From UBA2128 sp964534955 (GTDB lineage: Bacteria; Fidelibacterota; Marinisomatia; Marinisomatales; UBA2128), in assembly GCA_964534955.1 (NCBI GenBank), contig CAZHRR010000130.1:1-6745 (forward strand): DNA of 6,745 nucleotides, written 5' to 3'. This document shows positions 1 through 4,750 of the stretch, piece after piece. The notes beneath the pieces are model-generated. The model did no database searches and was not told the origin of the DNA. It saw nothing but the letters and a program-made list of their open reading frames with translations. How positions within the stretch are numbered: position 1 is the stretch's first letter; every line of letters starts with the position of its first letter. The position numbers were made by a program, and so were the translations under genes.

Positions 1-66
1 TCAGTACTATTCGCTTACCAGAAGGAAGCTATTCACACTAGGAACAATCAGAGTTAATCTCATCGC
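1..66. other. Short stretch downstream of the FAH-family gene
   Basis: These 66 bases follow the TAG of the FAH-family gene in its transcription direction. I see no gene start, hairpin or T-run that would mark a terminator. Confidence 0.5.
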
Positions 67-675
67 CTACTTTACCAGAAACCTCCCCTTGATTTCCTCT
101 CCCAGCCCCAAAACCAGTTCATCTCCTGCGTGAAGTGGTCCTACGCCGCTGGGCGTTCCCGTATAGATGAGGTCGCCAGCAGTGAGGGGAAGGCGAGCCG
201 AGAGGTAGGCAATGAGTGTGGGAATATCGAATACCATCTGATCCATGTTCCCGCGCTGGACTTCCTTGCTGTTGATGGTGAGCCAGAAGTTGCGGCTCCA
301 GATGTTCAAGTTTGGCAGCTCGAATTGAGTGATGACCGCTGAGACGGAAAAGGACTTGGCGAGAAACCACGGCAGTCGCTCTTTCTTGAACGTCTGTTGC
401 AATGGGCGATCGGTGAGATCGAGCCCCAGACAAAGACCGTCCACATGGATCCACGCTTCTTCCACAGGAATGTTACTGCCGTTCTTGCCGATAGAAGCGA
501 CAATCTCCAGTTCGTGGTGGATCTCCCGTCCACGGGGAAGTGTGATGACTGAATTATCTGAGAGGCAGGTGGACGACTTCTGGAAGAAGATGGGCTCCTT
601 CGGAACCTGATTGCCCATCTCCTGAGCGTGTGAGGTGTAATTGCGGCCTACGGCATAGATGTTAGTTGCCATCAT
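67..675 (-). CDS. Fumarylacetoacetate hydrolase (FAH) family protein, YcgM/FAHD1-like
   Basis: This is a compact 202-residue, single-domain FAH-fold enzyme. Seen in the sequence: the N-terminal GRNYTSHAQEMGN segment, with H16 and E19 matching the catalytic His/Glu pair of human FAHD1. Metal ligands are E55 and E57 (in HHELEIV) and D86 (in GLDLTDR); Q93 and K107 (in WFLAKSFS) follow, and the TGTPSGVG substrate loop is at about 172-179. The spacing of E55/E57/D86/Q93/K107 equals that of FAHD1 E71/E73/D102/Q109/K123, so the active site looks intact. Family members act on 2-oxo acids with Mg2+ or Mn2+ as hydrolases, decarboxylases or isomerases. E. coli YcgM and close relatives have been described as oxaloacetate tautomerases, which is a plausible role here, but the substrate cannot be read from sequence. 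The protein has no signal peptide and is presumably cytosolic. Two consecutive ATG codons (675 and 672) are possible starts, and neither has a clear Shine-Dalgarno. It lies 62 bases downstream of hicA and is probably transcribed separately or by read-through. Confidence 0.93.
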   Translation of the reverse strand: MMATNIYAVGRNYTSHAQEMGNQVPKEPIFFQKSSTCLSDNSVITLPRGREIHHELEIVASIGKNGSNIPVEEAWIHVDGLCLGLDLTDRPLQQTFKKERLPWFLAKSFSVSAVITQFELPNLNIWSRNFWLTINSKEVQRGNMDQMVFDIPTLIAYLSARLPLTAGDLIYTGTPSGVGPLHAGDELVLGLGEEIKGRFLVK

Positions 676-737
676 TCGTATTCGGTCTACGCATTTATTG
701 AGTTGAGAGACATTTTTCAGGTCTCATGTGGTATTAA

Positions 738-974
738 TTATTGGTAATATACATGAAGAAAGTCATCTCGGTCAATTCCGGATTGGGTAAGGATTGTTAT
801 AAGAGTTGAGCTCTTAATTGTTTTGTGGTTTGGGATAGTCATTGAGGAGCGAGTCCCATCGGGATTTATACGTTGAACGGATATATGATTACCTCGCCTG
901 ATTACGGTAAAATCCAGTTTGTTAAGTGCCTTCAAGACTTTTCTGATAGGAGCGTCTCTGGGTAACTTTGGCAC
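738..974 (-). CDS. hicA: HicA family toxin (mRNA interferase)
   Basis: This 78-residue protein has the normal HicA length and dsRBD-like layout. It opens with MPKLPR, a very common HicA N-terminus, followed by a helix (KVLKALNKLDF) and the strand RRGNHISVQR, which carries the predicted catalytic histidine H30. The usual G-S-H is G-N-H here, a variant I regard as tolerated. IPNH (H50) and the C-terminal SSTLITILTQSGIDRDDF helix complete the fold. HicA toxins bind and cleave mRNA, halting translation, and are neutralised by HicB. The start is a GTG at 974, supported by the family-typical N-terminus, with no in-frame ATG nearby. Only five bases separate it from the hicB stop, and there is no strong Shine-Dalgarno, so translation is probably coupled to hicB. 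The antitoxin gene comes first, the reverse of the E. coli hicAB order. Confidence 0.92.
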   Translation of the reverse strand: MPKLPRDAPIRKVLKALNKLDFTVIRRGNHISVQRINPDGTRSSMTIPNHKTIKSSTLITILTQSGIDRDDFLHVYYQ

Positions 975-979
975 AATAT

Positions 980-1198
980 CTAAACAAATGTCTCTTCAAC
1001 TGAGGCTTCAAGTATAGGTGGATCTATCTCTAGAGCGTCATCTCCGAAAGTTTCTACGTGAAAACGGAGGGCCGATTTGAGATCGTTTAATGCTTCGTCG
1101 TGAGTTTCTCCCTCACCTACAACGACACCCTTAATTCCAAGAGGATAGGCAACATAACCATCCGGATGTTTTTCAACAATGATTTTGATTTGGTTCAT
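980..1198 (-). CDS. hicB: HicB family antitoxin (short, single-domain)
   Basis: This is a 72-residue HicB antitoxin with the partial RNase H fold typical of the family. Recognisable segments are IIVEKHPDGYVAYPLGIKG, then VVVGEGETHDEALNDLKSA and RFHVETFGDD, followed by a short C-terminal tail. It should bind HicA and block its active site. I place the start at the ATG at 1198 because a GGGAGAG Shine-Dalgarno lies 8 bases upstream and family members begin like MNQIKIIV. The frame extends to a TTG at 1231, giving 83 residues, but that extension is unlike HicB and includes the Shine-Dalgarno itself. No C-terminal ribbon-helix-helix or HTH DNA-binding domain is present, so autoregulation, if any, would need a different mode from E. 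coli HicB. A promoter candidate with an embedded palindrome lies directly upstream. Confidence 0.93.
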   Translation of the reverse strand: MNQIKIIVEKHPDGYVAYPLGIKGVVVGEGETHDEALNDLKSALRFHVETFGDDALEIDPPILEASVEETFV

Positions 1199-1204
1199 GA
1201 TAAG

Positions 1205-1211
1205 ATCTCTC
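1205..1211 (-). promoter_or_regulatory. Shine-Dalgarno of hicB
   Basis: Read on the minus strand, GGGAGAG is followed by 8 bases and then the ATG at 1198. This spacing decides the hicB start in favour of the 72-residue form over an upstream TTG. Confidence 0.7.
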
Positions 1212-1229
1212 CCAATTGATGTATGACAC

Positions 1230-1258
1230 AATTTAGTTTAATTAATCTAAGCAGCCAA
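1230..1258 (-). promoter_or_regulatory. Candidate sigma70-type promoter of hicBA
   Basis: On the minus strand, TTGGCT (1253-1258) and TAAATT (1230-1235) are separated by exactly 17 bases. Each matches its consensus hexamer at four of six positions. Transcription would begin near 1223, leaving a leader of about 25 bases that contains the hicB Shine-Dalgarno. The match is modest and the organism's sigma-factor preference is unknown; if it is Bacteroidota-like, a different consensus applies. Confidence 0.35.
1233..1250. promoter_or_regulatory. Palindromic operator candidate in the hicBA promoter
   Basis: The 18-base sequence TTAGTTTAATTAATCTAA is an inverted repeat in which 8 of 9 base pairs are complementary. 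The single mismatch is at positions 1237/1246. It fills the spacer of the candidate promoter and touches the -10 hexamer, where a toxin-antitoxin repressor usually binds. A second, weaker palindrome (ACGTA, 5-base gap, TACGT) follows at 1259-1273, beyond the -35. The operator role is inferred from symmetry and position only. Confidence 0.4.
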
Positions 1259-1340
1259 ACGTACGAATTACGTCTCGGTGTGTAATAAAAGAAAGTGAGA
1301 CTATCCCACAGGGCCCGATTTCTGTTCTTTTGTCTTATCT

Positions 1341-1380
1341 ATCTACGCTCACTCTACACTTCGTTTAATCTACGTTCACT
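1341..1380. repeat. Imperfect 13-base direct repeat pair
   Basis: ATCTACGCTCACT at 1341-1353 recurs as ATCTACGTTCACT at 1368-1380, with 12 of 13 bases identical and starts 27 bases apart. It lies upstream of the hicBA promoter candidate. It could be a regulator site or chance repetition in a low-complexity stretch. Confidence 0.5.
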
Positions 1381-1389
1381 CATCGATTA

Positions 1390-1413
1390 ACAAGTACGAG
1401 AGACACAAGTACG
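1390..1413. repeat. Perfect 9-base direct repeat pair
   Basis: ACAAGTACG occurs at 1390-1398 and again at 1405-1413, with starts 15 bases apart. It sits next to the 13-base repeat pair, between the hairpin element and the hicBA promoter. Function is unknown. Confidence 0.5.
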
Positions 1414-1443
1414 TTAAGATAGACAGGTTGACGGCGATGTATT

Positions 1444-1515
1444 CTGTCACCGATCACCCCGCCTGCTCCCGAAAAATGAGGGCGGGCAGGCGACCCTTGC
1501 AGGGATCAGTGACGG
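1444..1515. repeat. GC-rich multi-hairpin element downstream of the TonB-domain gene
   Basis: This is a nested set of inverted repeats. The outer arms are GTCAC-c-GATC (1446-1455) and GATC-a-GTGAC (1504-1513), with 9 of 10 pairs, extended by C1444-G1515 and a T-G pair. Inside are CGCCTGC (1460-1466) against GCAGGCG (1486-1492), and a small CCCT/AGGG hairpin with a 3-base loop (1494-1504). The element starts about 27 bases past the TGA of the TonB-domain gene in its direction of transcription. It has no T-run on the minus-strand exit side, so it is not a textbook intrinsic terminator for that gene; TTTT follows on the plus strand. It may be a REP-like element or an RNA-stabilising 3' structure. 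Its right flank matches the flank of the hairpin at 6696-6727. Confidence 0.6.
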
Positions 1516-1521
1516 TTTTAA
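1497..1521. repeat. Interrupted copy of the 17-base repeat tail (copy 1)
   Basis: TTGCAGG (1497-1503) and ACGGTTTTAA (1512-1521) together equal the continuous 17-mer at 6726-6742. Here the two halves are separated by 8 bases (GATCAGTG), which also supply half of the outer hairpin arm. Both copies sit at the same edge of a hairpin element and in the same orientation, suggesting a dispersed repeat family. Confidence 0.5.
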
Positions 1522-1542
1522 CTTTCAGATTAAGAACAGTTA

Positions 1543-3468
1543 TCATTTTATTGATGCTCTCATTAGGATCCACATTGATTTCTGGGGATTTAACGCCACA
1601 CCAATGTCTACATTGATAGAGAGGTACTTGATAAGCTCGGGATGTTCATAGAGAAGTTCAAAGTGATCCTGCGACATAAATTCAATCTCCGTGTAATGGG
1701 AAAGGTCAAAACCCTGTTCCAAGACAAGATAGCTGCTATCCTGCAAAACGAATTTGAATGTTCTATCTGCAAATTTCATCGTTTTCTCAGGTAGTTCGGT
1801 AGATGTTTTCTTTTGCATATCATCTCCAGATTCAAGCTGTTTCATTCTGAAATGAAAAGGAATAGCAATCCACACATCAACAGGGCGATCCCGTTGCATT
1901 GCAGGAAAGAATCGGGTTTTTCTTAATGCCGTTAATGCAGCATTATCCAACACCGGATTAGCGCTTTTTAGGATAAGCGTGGAATCGACCACTCCAAAAC
2001 GATTGACACGACATTGTACTACTGCGTAGACGTGCTCTTGCCCCTGCAGTGCATGCTCAGGAAAGTCGAGATTGGACTGAATACCTTGATAACCTCCAAT
2101 GGGAACTGGACCTTGGTCATATGGTACGAACTCCACCTCAGTACTCGTAGGAGGGAACGGGCGTTCCTTTTCCTTCTCTAGTTCATTTCCCAGGATACTC
2201 TTCACTTGTTCCGATTCTTCCACAACTAGTGCTCTTGTCCTCGGAGTCAATTCCTTTGCACTGGTCCACACATCCATGCCACCTCTCAACATATCTTCAT
2301 ATCCCACAATTTCGTCAAGAAAAGGACAGAATAGTTGATACAATTTCTTTTCCTCCCATCCGTGGTAAACCTTTGCAGGGACAATGGAAAATGACGGGCT
2401 GTAGTAGCACCACGTTGAGTCTATATATCCCCAATACGACATGATCCGGTCAGTCCATCTGTATATCTCCATGCGATTCAGGTTGAGTGTTTTTTCATCG
2501 ATGAGAAACTGGATAAAAGCTTTTTGAAACCTACTTAATTTCACATGTGGTTTTGGAATTACCGTCCACTGAGAAGTTCGAGCAGACTCAACCAGGTTCT
2601 CCAGAAGGTCTATGTTTTGTGCTGATACAATTTGAATGGAATGTTCTTCAAGTGTATTCTCCAACGGAATTAGATGTGGAGTAGGAATAAGAACCATTCT
2701 TTTACCAGCGTCGTATATCTCTATAGGTTTTTGAATGCCACCGAAATCGATTGATATGTTTACCCGCTCGGTATCAGTGAGTGCGAATTCAGTGGTTGTA
2801 CTCGTTTCCGTGAACGTAATACTATCTCCACCTTCGAGAAAGACAACTGCTCCCGGGGGCATTTGCAGCGAACCTTTGCATTGGACGATAATACCAGGTC
2901 GAGTGTAGAAAAACCATCCATCAGATTTAGTCGTCATTTCTTCTACTGTAGTGAATAAATCCATGGTGATTCTTCGAGTCTCCATAGTAGGAATCGGCCC
3001 GATATTCACGTAATATGATGTACTTTCGCTACGTTCCATCGTAGCGTGTTGGATACCTTGTTGTTGTATTGCATAGTGTATTCTGGCACCTGTATCCGCC
3101 CGGTAAAATTCAGCGCTTAATTTCTCTCCATCAACTTCCATACAGAAGTTCTTAACAAATGAGTTTTTGTTGGTATGGAAAGAGAAAGTTCCTTGACCTT
3201 GCTTATCATCCCATGGATTAGAGAAAACAATCTCCAAGTAATGATGAGCGAAAGGACCACAGAAATCAGAAGTAATCACAACCTGTTTTGGATAGAATCG
3301 TTTGGTCTGAATGTTTTGTGGGTGCGAGATGCGAGCCATTCCAACAGCTCGAGTACCAGGTTGGTCCTTTGATATGAAGATGTTACATCCAATAATAAAG
3401 AGAAGTATTAATAAGAGAGTCAAAGGTGAAAATCTTGACTGTTCTTGTCTATTCAAACTGCAACCCAA
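1543..3468 (-). CDS. Predicted lipoprotein with VIT-like region and internal TonB C-terminal domain
   Basis: The protein has 641 residues. An N-terminal hydrophobic segment (about 16-27) ends in IIGC, a good lipobox with C28 as the predicted lipidated residue; otherwise it is a membrane anchor. Residues about 66-195 resemble a VIT (vault/inter-alpha-trypsin inhibitor) domain: an opening strand with FSNPWDD, CMEVDGEKLSAEFYRADTGAR, and YYVNIGPIPTMETRRITMDL, then a further beta-rich stretch. No von Willebrand A domain follows. Residues about 260-440 are unassigned. Residues about 445-540 are a clear TonB C-terminal domain (VPIGGYQGIQ, DFPEHAL, VNRFGVVDSTLILKSANP, AALTALRKTRFFPAMQRDRPV, IPFHF). 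A tail of about 100 residues follows, whereas in TonB this domain is normally terminal. The Pro/Lys-rich spacer of TonB is missing. It may contact an outer-membrane receptor, or the domain may serve as a generic binding module. It is the last gene of the operon, 28 bases after the previous stop. The start is a TTG at 3468; another TTG at 3456 is equally possible, and neither has good Shine-Dalgarno spacing. Confidence 0.8.
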   Translation of the reverse strand: MGCSLNRQEQSRFSPLTLLLILLFIIGCNIFISKDQPGTRAVGMARISHPQNIQTKRFYPKQVVITSDFCGPFAHHYLEIVFSNPWDDKQGQGTFSFHTNKNSFVKNFCMEVDGEKLSAEFYRADTGARIHYAIQQQGIQHATMERSESTSYYVNIGPIPTMETRRITMDLFTTVEEMTTKSDGWFFYTRPGIIVQCKGSLQMPPGAVVFLEGGDSITFTETSTTTEFALTDTERVNISIDFGGIQKPIEIYDAGKRMVLIPTPHLIPLENTLEEHSIQIVSAQNIDLLENLVESARTSQWTVIPKPHVKLSRFQKAFIQFLIDEKTLNLNRMEIYRWTDRIMSYWGYIDSTWCYYSPSFSIVPAKVYHGWEEKKLYQLFCPFLDEIVGYEDMLRGGMDVWTSAKELTPRTRALVVEESEQVKSILGNELEKEKERPFPPTSTEVEFVPYDQGPVPIGGYQGIQSNLDFPEHALQGQEHVYAVVQCRVNRFGVVDSTLILKSANPVLDNAALTALRKTRFFPAMQRDRPVDVWIAIPFHFRMKQLESGDDMQKKTSTELPEKTMKFADRTFKFVLQDSSYLVLEQGFDLSHYTEIEFMSQDHFELLYEHPELIKYLSINVDIGVALNPQKSMWILMRASIK

Positions 3469-3496
3469 ATTCTCTTTTGCAAATAAGTTTTAGGAT

Positions 3497-4750
3497 TCAT
3501 GTCTTCCGCTCTTTCTTCCTTGCCGCAGGAAATAAAATATTGTTAAGGATCAGCCGGTAGCCTGGTGAATTTCGGTGGAGAGATAGATCAGTAGGAGGAT
3601 CACCAACGAAGTGCTGGTAATCCTCGGGATCATGGCCTCCCAAAAAGGTAAAAGTACCTTTACCAAAATTTCCGTGGATGTATTTCACCTGCTCACTGCC
3701 TTCCACTTCGCCCATAATCACCACGTGTTTCTTGATGAGGTTGCGCCGGAATCCGGTGGTCTGTCCCATGAAGCCTGAAACGACTCCCACGTGATCCTGT
3801 GTCAGCATTGAGGGAACTGGGTCGTACTTGGCAGAGAACTCGAAAAGAGTGAAATAGTCAGCTTCAGCTCCTTTAAGTACAGGGTTGTGGCTGGGAGGAT
3901 AGTCAATATCAGAAAACTCGTACACAAAGGGGTCAGTGATGAGGGAAAAGTTCTCGAAAACAAGGGAGTTCTCGTAGTTGAGAAGCTGCTGGGCATTAGG
4001 TTCTATGGGAGAGCCGTCGAAAACGCTCTCCACAATGTCCACACCACGGGCCGCCAGGGCAATATCCCACGAATCGGTAGCGGAACACATGGCAAAGAGA
4101 AAGCCTCCAGTGCCAACATAATCCCTGATCTTCCAGGCTACTGCTTTCTTTTCTTTAGAAACTGTAGAAAAACCAAGCCGGTACGCCATGGCTTCAAACT
4201 CCTCCTGCTGCTGCTTGTACCACGGAGCGTTGTGATAGCTGCGGTAAAACTTTCCGTATTGCCCAGTGAAGTCTTCGTGATGAAGATGGAGCCAGTCGTA
4301 TTTCTCCAGCTTCCCCAGGAGTACCTCCTCGTCCCAGAGTGTCTCATAATCCACTTCTGCATAAGTGAGAGCTAAGGTGACAGCATCGTCCCACGGCTGC
4401 ATGTTGGGCGGCGTGTAGATGGCAATCTTTGGGGCCTTTTCCAGCAGGATGACCTCCATGTTGTTGACATCAATCTCACCGTAGATATTCACTGCATTAT
4501 TATCGGAGATAATCTCGGTTGACACGCCCCGGATACGACACTCTTGTTCGATATTCGGGTAGTAGTCGATCATAAAGGATCCGCCTCGATAATTCAGGAG
4601 CCATTCTACGTTCACGTCCTGTGTCAGCACCCAGTAGGCGATGCCGTACGCTTTCAGATGATCCTTCTGTGACAGATCCATGGGAATGAGAATCTTCTCA
4701 GCTGGAAGGAGTTGCACCGCTAAAATCAAGGCTAGAAGTGCTTTCTTCAA
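3497..4750 (-). CDS. Secreted glutamine-amidotransferase-like protein ('asparagine synthetase B'-labelled family)
   Basis: The protein has 417 residues with a short Sec signal peptide (MKKALLALILAVQLLPA, cleavage near residue 17). From about 105 to 250 the pattern resembles a class I glutamine-amidotransferase/ThuA-like alpha/beta fold: KIAIYTPPNMQPWDDAVTLAL, then YDWLHLHHEDFTGQYGKFY (HHED at 157-160). TGGFLFAMCSATDS follows, with C222 where the nucleophile elbow would be. The C-terminal half has a second conserved-looking block, GKGTFTFLGGHDPEDYQH (363-380). As I recall, relatives in FCB genomes are labelled asparagine synthetase B. That function is not supported: there is no N-terminal Cys nucleophile and no SGGxDS ATP-pyrophosphatase motif, and the protein is exported. 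Its true activity is unknown. The TTG start at 4750 is supported by an AAAGGAGA Shine-Dalgarno about 10 bases upstream and by the signal peptide. Its TTG overlaps the TGA of the TPR gene (TTGA), implying translational coupling. Confidence 0.8.
   Translation of the reverse strand: MKKALLALILAVQLLPAEKILIPMDLSQKDHLKAYGIAYWVLTQDVNVEWLLNYRGGSFMIDYYPNIEQECRIRGVSTEIISDNNAVNIYGEIDVNNMEVILLEKAPKIAIYTPPNMQPWDDAVTLALTYAEVDYETLWDEEVLLGKLEKYDWLHLHHEDFTGQYGKFYRSYHNAPWYKQQQEEFEAMAYRLGFSTVSKEKKAVAWKIRDYVGTGGFLFAMCSATDSWDIALAARGVDIVESVFDGSPIEPNAQQLLNYENSLVFENFSLITDPFVYEFSDIDYPPSHNPVLKGAEADYFTLFEFSAKYDPVPSMLTQDHVGVVSGFMGQTTGFRRNLIKKHVVIMGEVEGSEQVKYIHGNFGKGTFTFLGGHDPEDYQHFVGDPPTDLSLHRNSPGYRLILNNILFPAARKKERKT

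Larger units (their letters stand above)
1232..1542. other. Intergenic region between the three-gene operon and hicBA
   Basis: This stretch of about 310 bases has no supportable gene. A 62-codon plus-strand frame begins here at 1428 but has no family resemblance, runs through the hairpin element and overlaps the 3' end of the neighbouring gene. In transcription order the stretch holds a GC-rich hairpin element (1444-1515), a 9-base direct repeat pair (1390-1413), a 13-base imperfect direct repeat pair (1341-1380), and the hicBA promoter and operator candidates (1230-1273). No tRNA or riboswitch was recognised. Confidence 0.7.

Noticed and set aside
16..80. A repeated TTACCAGAA at 16-24 and 72-80, considered as a possible duplication or att-like site
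   Set aside because: It is only nine bases long, one copy lies in the coding end of the FAH-family gene, and there is no integrase or other mobility gene in the window.
707..725. Possible terminator hairpin after hicA (GAGAC, 9-base loop, GTCTC)
   Set aside because: The stem is only 5 bp, the loop is long, and no T-run follows in the transcription direction.
1199..1231. Longer HicB with a TTG start at 1231
   Set aside because: The extra 11 residues do not look like HicB, and the extension would run through the strong Shine-Dalgarno that serves the ATG at 1198.
1341..1413. CRISPR array
   Set aside because: The repeats are only 9-13 bases long, occur twice each, and have no uniform spacers or nearby cas genes.
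1428..1616. A plus-strand 62-codon reading frame in the intergenic region
   Set aside because: It runs through the GC-rich hairpins and into the antisense of the VIT/TonB_C gene, resembles no protein family, and lacks a convincing ribosome-binding site.
3887..4375. A 162-codon plus-strand open frame opposite the GATase-like gene
   Set aside because: The minus-strand frame has a signal peptide and coherent domain pattern. The opposite frame gives a low-quality sequence with no recognisable domain, so it is a shadow.
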